Assembly (NCBI GenBank): GCA_036250195.1
Contig: JAVHZZ010000003.1
Location: 38,048,335-38,112,334, forward strand
Direction of reading: 5' to 3'
Origin: Mixophyes australis
Lineage: Eukaryota > Chordata > Amphibia > Anura > Limnodynastidae
DNA length: 64,000 nucleotides
In this document: in pieces, positions 12,130-25,112 of the stretch
Numbering within the stretch: the stretch's first letter is position 1
Layout of the letters: each line of letters starts with the position of its first letter
Position numbers and translations under genes: made by a program
The notes under the pieces: generated by a model
Databases searched by the model: none
Told to the model about the DNA's origin: nothing
What the model saw: only the letters and a program-made list of their open reading frames with translations

Positions 12130-12600
12130 ATGTATCGAGAGAGGGAGAGAGGGAGAAGGAGAAGGTGTGAGGGTGAGAGGGGGAGGGAGAGAGGGAAAGG
12201 GAGAGGGGGAGAGAGGGAGAGAGAGAGAGGTAGAGAGGGAGAAGGAGAGGGTGTGAGGGGGAGAGGGGGAGGGAGAGAGGGAAAGGGAGAGGGGGAGAGA
12301 GGGAAAGGGAGAGGGAGAGAGAGAGGGAGAGGGGGAGGGAGAGAGGGAGAAGGAGAGGGTGTGAGGGTGAGAGAGAGAGGGAGAGGGAGAGAGGGAGGGG
12401 GAGGGGGGATTGAGAGGGTGAGGGAGAGAGGGACAGAGAGAGAGAGAGTGAGAGAGGGGGAGATGGAGAGGGAGAGAGAGGGAGGGGGAGAAGGAGGGGG
12501 TGTGAGGGTGAGAGAGGGCAGGGGAGCCGGGGGGGGGGGGGGGGGGGTGCGAGGGTGGGAGAGAGCCAGAGGGAGAGAGAGAAAGAGAGAGAGAGAATGA
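12130..12600. repeat. 470-bp polypurine tract
   Basis: The plus strand is almost pure A and G in GAGAGG-type units, with a run of about 19 G near 12529-12547. This is the only reason a 156-codon frame of Arg, Glu and Gly stays open. Such tracts can form triplex DNA and stall polymerases. Confidence 0.95.
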
Positions 12601-13526
12601 ATAGGGATAGTCGAGGCTGTTTAGTACTTTAACTATTTTTTGTTGCTTTTGATTTAAAACTTAATTGTGTTGTGACAAACAATTCCCACAACTCCTAATA
12701 ATTAGGTGCTGTCCGTGGTGCTGAACGTGTCACTGCTACTGTCTCCAAAGTGACGGGTTAAAGATTCACGTCCTCATTGACAGTTCGGAGTAAATCCAGA
12801 CATTGTCTGTGACAATAATAACACATTGAATTTATGCATTTCATCCCACATAGGGGACACCAGTCAAACACACATTAACACAATTGGCTATGAACTACCT
12901 GCTGATACTAAACAGTAATAAATTGATCTGAATTAACCAATACGCCATAATATCTAAAACACATTGCTTTTTATACAAAAAAAACACCAAAACACTATGA
13001 AATGACATACTGAAGATATAAAACTTATAATAGTAGATTTAAATAGACAAAGAAACGCTTTTGCAGAAGAAGTTTCTCAGAATGCCTGGAGAGCAGAAAA
13101 CTCATTTTTCTTGGCCAACTTCTTAAGGTTTAACTTTGTTCCTCTGGTTCAGTAAAGGAGCATGTAAGAGGCTTTCGTAACATATCGGCAGCCATAGTGA
13201 TACTTGCCGGGAGCTGCCAAAACAGCATCTTGGAACCGATAAACTAAAGCCCTTAAAGCTCCTGACGGGCAAAGCCTAAACCAGGAAGCGTTTTAAATTG
13301 TTAAGCCAAAATGTTACTAAGGCGGTTTATTTTTCTTGCTGGGGAAACAATTTGCTTTCTTCAACAAAATGGTCAAGAAATAACCCCTCATGTGCCAGGG
13401 ATTGTACCATAATCCACACAGTAGCCAATTTGATGAAACTCTTGCATGAGATCTAGGCTTTATATAAATTGCCTGTAGAGCTCTATAACCAAGAGTTACA
13501 AGGGATAATACAAACCTACACAATAG

Positions 13527-13720
13527 GTTGAGAGAGCCTTGCTCACGTGGGCTTACAATCTAAAGGATGTATAATGAAATGGGAACAATTATAGAGGGAA
13601 ACACATAATATTCTAGTGCAGTAATTGACTGCAACTAATCAGCAAGTAGCTTTCATCTTGTCTAGTGCACGTTAGGCAATACAATCAAATATCTGATAGG
13701 TTGCTATGATGGGGTGCACT
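13527..13720. repeat. Two repeat fragments
   Basis: 13527-13605 ends in the GGGCTTACAATCTA word also seen at 58250 and 59490 (a LINE-tail-like family). 13616-13715, from TGCAGTAATTGACTGC to GATAGGTTGCTATG, recurs at 14715-14815. Confidence 0.5.
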
Positions 13721-14714
13721 TACTTAGCATACAGGTGCCCTAATATAGCATAAAGAAAAGGAATGTTAGAGTTCTAGAATGTTGGCTTGTGTGCGGAATT
13801 CTGGGGCTTCCAATGCCTTGCAGTGTCAAAGGTCACACTGACAGTGGACAATGAGATGTTCTCTGAGCGCAGCAGGAATAAATTCACCGGCTCTACTGAC
13901 TTGTCTGCTGGTCACCACTATTGTGTTACTATTTTTTCCTTTATTGTAATGCTTCATAACTGAAAAAAAAAATCTTATAAGACATATTCAGAGAAGGTTA
14001 TTAATGCTAAGGGCACCCAACAGTCAATACAAGTTTGCAGCAACTTGAAGAACTTTTCTCTTTTGTGAATGACTAACTGATGACTGCTCAAATACATGAA
14101 CCATTTCAACCATTTGGGTTACTATGGTGTTCCAGATGTCATTAACGGTATGTTTAAAGGGGTCACAAGTAATCCAATAATAGCAAATTAAATATTGCGG
14201 TTGCCACGGAAACATGGGAAAAGTTCTGAGAAAATAATTACTGGTTTGCAGGTAATAACGGTGTTTAAATCATGTTTTTTTTAACAATGCTGGGATAGGT
14301 ACATCTGGTAATTACAGCATTATAATTTGCATTTTTATTGTCCCATTCATTCAAACCGTATTAAATATCATTTTAGGATTAGATTTCGACATGTCCACAT
14401 CCAGACACCTTTGAAGTGGAAACTCAGTGGGGCTGAATACTAAACTCTAGATATTACTAAGAGTCTGCCTGTGTATCACCAAGCCTGACACACACACATA
14501 CACATACACCCACATGTTTGTTCCAAGCTGCCTTCCCTGCGCTGTACATTTTCCATGCCAATGTCAACACAGACATAGAACGCTATTTACCATGGCCTTG
14601 CGTGATTGCACAACGGGGGGGGGGGGCGGCCGCGACACGCAAATCACGTCTTCACACCCCCGAGGTCCAAAAAGCCAAGTGTACTATTTACGAATATTAT
14701 TCAAAGGAGAAAAT

Positions 14715-14815
14715 GTGCAATAATTGATTGCAACTAATCAGTAATTAGCTTTTATTTTGTCTGGTGCAAGTTAGAAAATAGAAGCCAATATCTGATTGGC
14801 TGCCATGGTGTGGTG
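14715..14815. repeat. Dispersed repeat, second copy of the 13616-13715 unit
   Basis: Shares in order the words AATTGATTGCAACTAATCAG, AGCTTTTATTTTGTCT, GTGCAAGTTAG and ATATCTGATTGGCTGCCATG with the copy 1.1 kb to the left, at roughly 80 per cent identity by eye. Confidence 0.6.
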
Positions 14816-14934
14816 CATATTTGCATCTTTGATCAATGTTCGTACCTAATCAGTACAAAGGAAAATGTAGTGTTACTCACAACAACCAGATTTTTCCTTA
14901 ATTTCCTAAACTGCACTCTAAAAAACAGACAGTT

Positions 14935-15108
14935 GGGGGTAGATTTGTCAAACCTTCTAAAAAGTAAAAGTGGAGGTGTTGCCCATAGCAACCAATCAGA
15001 TTCTACCTATCGTGTTCAAAAATGTACTAGATAAATGATAGCTGGAATGTGATTGGTTGCTGTGGGAAACACACTTCGTTTTTTTAGAAGGTTTGATAAA
15101 TCTACCCC
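14935..15108. mobile_element. Palindromic MITE (CCAATCAGATTCTA family), variant
   Basis: The arms run GGGGTAGATTTGTCAAACC... and ...GGTTTGATAAATCTACCCC. Internal CAACCAATCAGATTCTA faces GTGATTGGTTG. This diverged subfamily has CTTCTAAAAAG instead of the GGGTTTGAAAAAG arm. Confidence 0.8.
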
Positions 15109-15189
15109 TTAGAGTCTGGTTGCTATGGTTACAGCACTTTATCTAATTTATCTGTCTGACCCCACAAAAAAAACAAATCAAAGCCATCA

Positions 15190-15500
15190 GGGCAATATAT
15201 GTCCCAGAGGCGTAACTAGCGAGCTCTGGGCCCCACTGCAGGGAATCGGGGAGGAGGGAATGTGGGCCCACAGCTCGCTAGTGCAGAGGTCCCCATTATC
15301 TCCATGGGCCCCATGCATCGCACCTGCTGGTAGTCCTGCCACTGATATGTCCCACCCCAGTACACCAAACCACACCCATGGTCCGCCCAAACATGCCTGA
15401 CCAACCTAGCCACACCCCCAAGTTACACAAAGCCACACCCCTTCCCTGTAGACCACACTCATTCTCAAGCCCAAAAATCAGGATAATTAGGAGACATGTG
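15190..15500. repeat. Dispersed repeat remnant rich in CCACACCC
   Basis: Starts AGGCGTAACTAGCGAGC, with GGGCCCC and a run of short CACACCC words. Part of the tail (CCCAAAAATCAGGA) resembles the sequence around 44880-44960. Decayed and unclassified. Confidence 0.4.
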
Positions 15501-17186
15501 ACATGTCTCAGTTTCAAATGTTTCCAGAGATAACGTACAGCCACAGTATATTAAAATGAACTAGATGCAAGAAGTACATTATAGACTTAGCTCATGTAAC
15601 ACTTAGCTTATCTAAAGAAATGATGCTATCTGCAGAAATGTGCTGGATTCGACACCAACCAATGCAACTTTTAATTTCAATGTGCTGACATATAAGAAGA
15701 ATAACAGTACAATTCTGCACTGAGCACTGTTTTATGACACAATTTGTTGCATATTCAAAGATGCACAATAAGTGGATTTTAAAGACTTTCCAACCCAAAT
15801 GGAAAACTCATCAAACTGCAGTAAGAAGAGGGATTTGAAAACGCGAAGGACAATACGTGTCATAATCAGTCTGTGCCTGAAGCACTGCAGAAGAATCTGC
15901 CTATAGGAGACACAATGACACAAGCTGGAGAATATACAATTTATAATGTCTTACAGAGGTAGGAGCCACGCTGAGATTTTTATAACACTACAATAAAGAG
16001 GGAGTTATAGAGCTGCTCAGAATGGAACATGACAGATATATTTTACAATGAAGGAAAGTTTATGAAACTACAAGTAGTCTGATTTTCTCTGGTTTCTTCG
16101 AGTAAAAAAGGGGAAATAATTTGGAAATGACCAGTCTGGCTGCTTGGATCATCATGAAGTATAATAATGACACATATATACTGTACAGTAGTACATTTGG
16201 AGCTGGGAAAGGCAACTTGTACAGATACAATTGCTGTAAAGCTACAACTACCCAGACAGTGCTCCCATGTCATTGAGGAGATGGCATGTTGGACCTTTGT
16301 TATGAGAGGGGCCTGGCACTATATTTCACCAGACCTCATGAAAATCTAGTCTTAGGGTCCTGGGGAATTGTGCTTTATGCATACATATGGATTTATGAAG
16401 ACAAAGTAGCGATCTCCCCCAGCAGCCAACATGCTCATAAGGTCTTTGTAGAGTTAGGAGCATCTGAAGGGTGCAAATTTGCCCCGGACACACCATGTTC
16501 TGATGCAAGGGGTGGAAATATATTTATTTTGGCATGCAGGGACAATACTGGCTGCTAATGTCAGTGACGTTGCACCAGCCCCCCAGTACCCACAAGAGAT
16601 ATGCCTCCTACAAGGCACATCTGTTTTGTGTTGCCCTTACTATGCCCGCTCCTGCCCGCCGTTGTTCTGCCTCTCCAGGCGTAAGGGGAAGGTCAATGCC
16701 ATGTAAAAGTCTAAATCATAGCGTGTGGCTACGGAGCACAGAAATACACAGCTCCAACTCTATAGGAGCCCTGTAGTCTGGGTCACTTGGGATAATTAAC
16801 ACCTGTCTAGTGAGCACATGACCCCCACTCAGTCCTCACCTTGGCTGGCACCTCAGCTGGCGCCATTCATGGTGTGGAGTGCGCTAGGGTATCTGGGATA
16901 AGGGGGCATTCTGAATGGTCATACAGATATACAGATTGTTGGGGCTTTCACCTTTAACATATTCTCAGATTACAGTTTAATCATCATCATATTATTATAA
17001 ACGATATTATTATAGCTGGAAAGAGCAATCTCCCTGCAGTCTTTGGGGACTCCCCCCACTTCCGCAGTTCTGGACACTCCAGCATAATCTGCTCTCTAAA
17101 ATACATTGATTGGAAATTGTTGACAATAAAAAAAAGTCTTATTCCAGCTGTCACAGGACACCTTGTTGGAGCAAGCTGCAGAACTC

Positions 17187-18262
17187 TGTATTCAGACAAC
17201 CAGCATCCAGCGCTGCTTTCTGACAACCAGCATCCAGCGCTGCTTTCTGACAACCAGCATCCAGCGCTGCTTTCTGACAACCAGCATCCAGCGCTGCTTT
17301 CTGACAACCAGCATCCAGCGCTGCTTTCTGACAACCAGCATTCAGCGCTGCTTTCTGACAACCAGCATTCAGCACTGCTTTCTGACAACCAGCATTCCGA
17401 CAAGCAGTATTCTGACAATCAGGATTCTGACAACCAGCATTCTGACAACCACCATTTAGCGATGCTTTCTGACAACCTGTTTTCTGACAACCAGCATTCT
17501 GACAACCTTCTTTCTGATAACTAGCATTCTTTGCTACTTTCTGACAACCAGCATTCTGACAACCACCATTTAGTGCTGCTTTCTGACAACCTGTTTTCTG
17601 ACAACCAGCATTCTGACAATCAGCATTCCGACAACCAGTATTCTGACAACCAGTATTCTGACAACCTGCTTTCTGACAACCAGCATTCCGACAACCATCA
17701 CTCAGCACTGCTTTCTGACAACCATCATTTAGCGTTGCTTTCTGACAACCTGTTTTCTGACAACCAGTATTCTGACAACCAGCATTCTGACAACCACCAT
17801 TTAGCTTTGCTTTCTGACAACCAGCATTCTGACAACCAGTATTCTGACAACCAGCATTCTGACAACCACCATTTAGCGTTGCTTTCTGACAACCTGTTTT
17901 CTGACAACCAGCATTCTGACAACCTTCTTTCTGATAACTAGCATTCTTCGCTACTTTCTGACAACCACCATTCTGACAACCTGCTTTCTGATAACTAGCA
18001 TTCTTCGCTACTTTCTGACAACCAGCATTCTGACAACCTGCTTTCTGACAACCAGCATTCTGACAACCACCATTTAGCGTTGCTTTCTGACAACCTGTTT
18101 TCTGACAACCAGCATTCTGACAACCTTCTTTCTGATAACTAGCATTCTTCGCTACTTTCTGACAACCAGAATTCTGACATTGTGCTTTGTGATAACCAGC
18201 ATTTTGCGCTGCTTTCTGACAACCGCTATTCTAACAATCAGCAATCTGATAACCAGCATAAA
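17187..18262. repeat. Hierarchical 15/27-bp minisatellite
   Basis: The basic unit is 15 bp, TTCTGACAACCAGCA. A 27-bp unit is the same plus 12 bp (like TCCAGCGCTGCT); about eight tandem copies of it occupy 17196-17400. Beyond that the 15- and 27-bp units alternate irregularly, with larger duplicated blocks (for example those starting near 17892 and 18093). All periods are multiples of three, so long frames stay open on both strands (SDNQH-type repeats on plus, GCQKAALDA-type on minus). These are not genes. Confidence 0.95.
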
Positions 18263-18528
18263 CCAATGCTCAGTTTCAAAATTCTCCAGGTACGGCAGCG
18301 TGGGTGCACCAGAGAATGTTTAGTACATATTATATCCTAGAAACATGCAATGTAGCTGTAAGAGGAAATTCGGGGTTATTCACAAAAAATTAAGGTATCC
18401 TTAATATCCTCCCTAAATTGTTAGGCCACATCTTAATCAAGCTGAATACTGCGGCCCACCTTCTTCTCTACCTTTGGGATCCTCACTATTAAACACAAAC
18501 CTGTCCAGCAAGTCACTAATAGGCATTA

Positions 18529-18915
<387 letters not shown>

Positions 18916-19171
18916 TTATATGAGGTGTATTTTAGTACTAAATCCTAAACATGACATGAGAATACCCAGCTCTATGCCATCTGTTCTATTTTATTTGTTG
19001 TTTAGAAATCAAACAGTACTTTTAATTACAAAATAAACTGGAGAGTCCTCAGTTGGATGTCCCTCTTGGAACCCCATGGCCCCACCCTATGTCACATTAC
19101 AGGGTCTCATATAAATTTGGGGAGAGAGAGCATGTACTAAATATTGTCAATTTGAGGGCTCTCTCACACAC

Positions 19172-19336
19172 GGGGGTAAATTTATCAAGTTTGAAAAAGT
19201 GGAGCTGTTGCTTATAGCAACCAATCAGATTCTAGTTATCATTTTAGTACATTCTACAAAATGACAGCTAGAATCTGATTGGTTGCTATAGGCAACATCT
19301 CCACTCTTTCAAACCCACAGTTTGATAAATATACCA
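19172..19336. mobile_element. Palindromic MITE (CCAATCAGATTCTA family)
   Basis: Left arm GGGGGTAAATTTATCAAG with TTGAAAAAGTGGAG, then AGCAACCAATCAGATTCTAG. The right arm is its complement, ending GATAAATATACCAC. The loop is near 19250. Non-coding. Confidence 0.9.
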
Positions 19337-19919
19337 CTTGCTCTGAGACATAAAACACAAGGAAACGAAGCCACCTTTCAGTGATGAGTTTTTAATACAT
19401 TTTTAATGCTGTGATGAATTGCGCAAACAACGCGATCTAATCTATACTAGTAGTGCACTTTAATGCAAGCGAAACAGTTTGTGGAGGATTCTAGGATCTT
19501 TACAACTGGAATTTAAGTTTTAGAAGGAAGGGTGAGAAAGAGCCACTTCAGCAGCGGATAGGTGTGAACGAGCCCTCGCAGTTATTAATCTAATCACAGG
19601 GACAACTTGCGTAGACTTTTACAACAAGAAAAGTATACTTCTTTAAATCATTTTTGCATCTTGCATGTTTTTCGCAGCCCTCATATGATTGATATGACAG
19701 AATACGCCCTACTACATAAGAAAAGAACACAGAAAGATGGCCTATGCTCTAATGCCCCTGCCGAAGCTGGGCCCACCAACAATACGTGCTGGGCTGCGGG
19801 CTGTCGGCCATTGCTGTTCTTTAGATTATCGTGTCCAATCTTCATGGTCAACTAAGTCACTTTATTTACCTTTTTAGAGGTTATTGCTCTTGGCTTCAAA
19901 TGTCCAATTCTGACTCATA

Positions 19920-20131
19920 GGGGGAAATGAATTTCGGCAGTAACGCGGCCTGCTCACTATTACCATATCTATGGCAATAGTGTGCACTAATGACGGTAAT
20001 CTATAATGCTGATCTTTGTTCGCGGCTAAGGGACCTGCAAGCAGAAATACGCGTTACAATTACCAGACTAGTGGTAATAGAGCGCAGGCCGCATTACTTT
20101 CGGCGGTAACGCGCCCAACTGAATTCCCCCC
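19920..20131. mobile_element. CpG-rich palindromic MITE
   Basis: Ends GGGGGAAATGAATTTCGG and its mirror AACTGAATTCCCCCC. The arms carry GTAACGCGGCCTGC and GCAGGCCGCATTAC, and TATTACC/GGTAATA pairs. It sits four bases from the next element. Confidence 0.75.
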
Positions 20132-20135
20132 CACA

Positions 20136-20353
20136 GGGGCCAATTCAATTCGCCCACATTATTCTAAGAATAACACGGCCTGCACACTATTACCGCCACT
20201 ATGGTAATAGTGCACAGTATTACCGTTAGTACGGTAATTTTAACGCAGATATTTGGTCGCAGCCCCGAGCCGGGTTAATATGACCGTATTAACGGTAATA
20301 CTATTAGCGCCGCGCTATTCCTAGAATAACGTGACCGCATTTGAATCGGCCCC
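20136..20353. mobile_element. CpG-rich palindromic MITE, adjacent element
   Basis: Ends GGGGCCAATTCAATTCG and GAATCGGCCCC. The arms contain ATTCTAAGAATAAC and ATTCCTAGAATAACGTG, with repeated GGTAAT/ATTACC words. Related to, but distinct from, the neighbour at 19920-20131. Confidence 0.7.
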
Positions 20354-20537
20354 ATAATATTGCTCTATTACTATTTTTTTTCTTGAGTTTGTTTTGATTT
20401 TTTTTTTATATACTATACCATTTGCTATTTATTTCACTTGCAGATTTCATATCAAATGTATTTATTATTCTTTTGCATTGGGAAAGGATTCACTTCCATT
20501 CACATGGTCATGTGATAATTATGACTCTTTACATTTA

Positions 20538-20855
<318 letters not shown>

Positions 20856-21584
20856 TTACGAACATTCTGCATTTCATCAATTCCGTCAGTTTTTTAGGCA
20901 GGTTGAAAATTATAGGTCGCAAATAAAACAACTGATCTCTTACTGGATCTGAAAGAGAAGGGTCTTTAAATTCATTCAACAAAATTGAAAAACATACACA
21001 AAAAAAACAACCCAACCAAACAAACAAAACAATTTTATTGCTATGGTTATCTGCATTCTCATGCATAAAAGGTTGCAAACGTAAGGAGTATGAGGCAACA
21101 TTAATGAAAATGGCATACAATGTTAGTTTTCAAAGGGAAACAATACATTTTAATGAGATCATTAATTACCGAGAGTGAGAAAGGCTTTAAAATTGCTCAG
21201 CTGAAGCAGATTGTTGATGTATTTAAATATGCATTTGTAACAAGGAATGAGCATTGAAGTGCCACTTCAGGAAGTTTACTTTCACAAACTTTTTTTTATT
21301 TTTTACACAAAAATAAAAGGTTGACATTTAAAGTCTCAAAGCCTTTGTCATCGCCAACATTCCCATAGTCTTTAGAGAGAAACCTACACCTTAATTAACT
21401 TTTAATAATTGTGTAATTGTAAGGTAATATGCATAATTGCTAGACTTCAAACTGCATTTTGTTCTTTAATTGGGCGTGTTAAAGCATGTAAGTAAAAAGA
21501 AGTAAATATCTGCATCTGTTATTGTTTCCTTAAATGTTTTCTCTGAATCTCTGTATTCCATTGCAAAATAAGGCTTATTTATTG

Positions 21585-21705
21585 AGCTCATGCAAAGAGC
21601 AATGTAACCCATAGCAACCAATCAGAAATAAGCTTCATTGCATTAACTTGCTAGAAGCTGATATTGTATTGGTTGCTATGGGTTAATGCCCATCACCCGC
21701 TTTGA
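21585..21705. mobile_element. Short palindromic MITE remnant
   Basis: Arms AACCCATAGCAACCAATCAG and TATTGGTTGCTATGGGTTA around a short loop. A truncated relative of the CCAATCAGATTCTA family. Confidence 0.65.
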
Positions 21706-22327
21706 ACCATGTTAAAAATAATCCAAATTCTGTTGTTGGCCTTGTTGTTCTGATTTTTCCCACCCCCCAAAATATTCTCCTTCTCTTATCCTGAGAATCA
21801 AGGGCATGTAAAGCATATAGCAGGAGCAATAAAAATTAAATTATAGCTACTTATTTACTGGACTTCCACTTGGGCACAAAATGAAGTCATACTTGTGCAT
21901 AAAATAATCAAATTTGCTTAAAAATACTTCAAAACAACAAAGAAAATCTACAGTCACATGAAATAAAGGAGGCTCCCAGCTGACCCCTTTCTGTGACTCC
22001 CATTGGCTGTTTTAATAAAAAAAAAATTCAAATGAACTATAATTTGCTCATTCCTAAAGGTGTCTATTTGGATTAGTGTTCTCCCTTAGGCTTTTAATTT
22101 TGTGGATGGGAAGGGTCCAAGTATGATTGTATCATTGACGATTAAAAGGGAAGAAACAGACACAAACCATTGATTTTTTACAGACAACTAGACAGTTGAA
22201 GTAGCCTCATTCATATCCTATAATGCTCATTTTAGGATGTGTCTTACCCCAAGTTTTATGTGGATTAAGACTGTCTTAAAGTTTGACCGAACAGAAGTAT
22301 GAAAGAAGAAAAAAATCTATATATATT

Positions 22328-22328
22328 T

Positions 22329-22378
<50 letters not shown>

Positions 22379-22407
22379 GTTAAATCTATCTCTCTCTCTC
22401 TCTCTCT
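22328..22407. repeat. TA and CT microsatellites
   Basis: A TA run of about 20 units at 22330-22372, then a CT run at 22388-22406, directly abutting the hairpin at 22411. Confidence 0.95.
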
Positions 22408-22410
22408 GTA

Positions 22411-22460
22411 TTGATTTGCTATATTTTTATTCTAACTTTAGATTTCCCACAGCGTTGGAG

Positions 22461-22502
<42 letters not shown>

Positions 22503-22552
22503 CTCCAACGCTGTGGGAAATCTAAAGTTAGAATAAAAATATAGCAAATCAA
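22411..22552. repeat. TA-centred perfect hairpin
   Basis: The left arm runs from TTGATTTGCTATATTTTTAT through TAGATTTCCCACAGCG to TTGGAGAGTTTA. A TA run of about 20 units is the hinge, and the right arm is the exact complement, ending ATAGCAAATCAA. The arms are about 50 bp and appear identical. Confidence 0.93.
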
Positions 22553-24685
22553 TCAATTTAGCAGCAAAGTGCTACTGTTCTAACAGTCTCTTAAGGCCCC
22601 GGTTGGCGCAGGAAGGCGCCGCCACCGCTGTGGGCTGTACGATTCAGAGAGAAACTAATAGACTTTTAGCTTTTCTTTTTAGATTCCACTCACTTTGACC
22701 TGTGATCTTTAAACAGACTCTGATATACCATGAAGAAATATAAAATAAAAAATAATGTCCTTTCATCGGAACATTTGATCTTTTTTCCAAGGTTATATGT
22801 TAAAAAAAAGTGGTTGTTTTTTTTTTTTCTATAAATATATTGTTCCCTTCAGGCACTAAAAGGAAGACCTTAGTGGCACAGGCTTTGAAAACTGAATTCG
22901 AGACAAGATAGACAGACAAAATGGTTAGAGCGAAGGAGAGGGGAGAGGGAGGGGAGTAGATCCAGATCTCCCACACGAAGCCAGCAGCCATCCTTAAGGA
23001 GTTTTCAAGTCTGTTTTCCTGCATAAAGCGCTAAATCATTTGAAATCAAGATATCGCCTGCATTTGGAAGTGTGAATTAGTGCTCTGTCAACTATTGAGC
23101 CATTAAAGCCTCAGATCATAGTGTGTGACTGTCACCATCAGATACCCCTGAAAGAGTAAAACAAATATTAAAATAGTTTGGTAATGAAGAGAAAAAAAAA
23201 AGAGGGGGGAGAAAACAATGTTATTTAAAAAAAAAGTGTATATTAACTTCAACAAGCTTTATTTGTACACATGGATTTAAACGCTGACCAAATAATTTTT
23301 TGTTTTTTTCACTTCAGTGTCTTTTTTATCTTCTACATTAGGAAAGACTTTAGGTCGACATTCAAGTCTGCTGACTTACTACATTTACAGGTTATAGGAG
23401 AAAGTAAGAAAATGAAATCAAATGAAGCCTTATTTAGTCTTTCTATAACACCCATGTAGGTTAAATGATGAATATATCTAAAGTAATGGCACTTAAATGC
23501 AACACAGCATATAAAAAACACACAAAAAAAAATGGATAAATTTGAGTGTTACAATATCTCAGATATCCCGTTATCTCTGTATTCTTAGGTAGCAATTAGG
23601 TTTGGTAGCAATTCTTCCACTTTCAATGTCGCTTTTTAGTTAAATCATTTGTTAAGTTTAAGTGCATTTTGCATAATGTTAAGTCTATGAATCAATATGG
23701 TCTTGCTATGCTTTTTCTGCACTGGGTGCAGAAGGTATTATGTAAAAAAAATCTATTTATCTAAAAAGTGACATGTCGTCTTAAATGAGTCTGGTTTGCA
23801 AGAACTCCGACACCCAGACAGTATTCTAGAAACAGAAGAGGACTTCCTAAAACCAGATAAATGGTGACCTTACTGCTCCCGGTGTCCTCTGAGGAGGACG
23901 CCAGAAGCCGTCACTCTCTCTGTGTGTGTTCACTGAACTATATTTGCCCCTTTGGAGAAATCCCTGTCGACTCCCATGGTGTTAATTTCTGCACATTGGC
24001 TTCCCCTCAGCTATCTGAGCGTTGTCATTGTTGACAGACATTGAAAATGCGCTGTGTTCTCCATCTCTCCAGGCCAGCAGTTAATGTCTGCGAAATGCAG
24101 GCTACAATTGAAATCTAGTTAGTTATTTACATTAAACACACTATGCAGGTCAATGTCCCTCAAGTAAGCTGGATTGGCAGCAGACACCTTAACATGACAG
24201 ATGGCACCTGTTTAACAAATTCATCGCTGTCATATCTAATGGAAACCCTTGTGCTGATGACGGGATGTGATATTATTTTCCTGTCTACTGAATACAGTAT
24301 AGGCAGAAACTGTGGTTAAAGCGGCCAAGGCAAGCTGTGCTTGTCGGAGGACATGACACTACAAATACCAGCGTGTCCTGCCAGCCTGTGGCTAGCAGTT
24401 TGTGTTCCATGGAGGGGGACGCTGATTTACGCTGCACTTGCAACTTCCTGTAATATTTAGTGCTTACACCTTTGATGGGCAAACCAGGAAACCAGTCAGC
24501 TGGTGTCCAGCTTCCCAACCTGTCATATAAAATTCTATAAAAAGATATAAAAAAACATTTCATGCATTAATACAGTATGGCTATATATACTATTGGGCTG
24601 TAGTTATTTTTTATTGTTTTGTACTTTAAAGTAATTGCCATCTTCATGCACCCTATTTAAATACAGGTTTTGAATGTTTAAAATG

Positions 24686-25112
24686 CAGCACGGTGGCACA
24701 GTGGCAGGGGTTGGCTGGCAAATTTTAGCTGGGAGGTGAGATTCGGCTCAGTAGCCTATTAGGAAAACTTTAAAGGAAAAAAAATGTCTGTATCCCAATG
24801 ACCCAGCCCAATGTAGGTCACTATAGGACCGGCTCGGGGGACAGATTCCCCCCTGCCCCCCAGCCCCTGCACATTGGTTAGCGCTAGGGCCATGCGCTTG
24901 AATCCGAGCAGGGTCTTATCTGTGTGGATGTTGCATGTTCTCCTGGCGTCAGTGTGGTTTTCCTCCGGGTGCTACAGTTTCCTCCCACAAAAACAACACA
25001 GTGGTCGGATAATTGGCTGACAAACATGGACCCTAATAAGCTCCAATGGGACACGTGAAAGATATTCTATATACAGCTCTGTAATAATAATTTTGCGACT
25101 ATAAATAACAGG
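24686..25112 (+). mobile_element. Diverged SINE split by a hAT-type insertion
   Basis: The head CAGCACGGTGGCACAGTGG is interrupted at 24704 and resumes at 24878 with TTAGCGCTAGGGCC, then TTATCTGTGTGGATGTTGC, TCCTCCGGGTGCTACAGTTT and GCTCCAATGGGACACG. It is older than the copies at 11395 and 58456, judged by its many differences. Confidence 0.75.
24705..24869 (+). mobile_element. hAT-type MITE inside the SINE
   Basis: Begins CAGGGGTTGGC and ends CAGCCCCTG. The flanks CACAGTGG (24697-24704) and CACATTGG (24870-24877) form an 8-bp target duplication with one difference. Same family as 8877-9051. The insertion is therefore younger than the SINE. Confidence 0.8.

Noticed and set aside
12130..12600. 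156-codon frame of Arg/Glu/Gly
   Set aside because: Pure artefact of the polypurine tract; no non-repeat residues, no domain.
17117..17941. Several frames of 98-185 codons on both strands with short peptide repeats
   Set aside because: They follow from a minisatellite whose units are multiples of three; frames on both strands are open equally.
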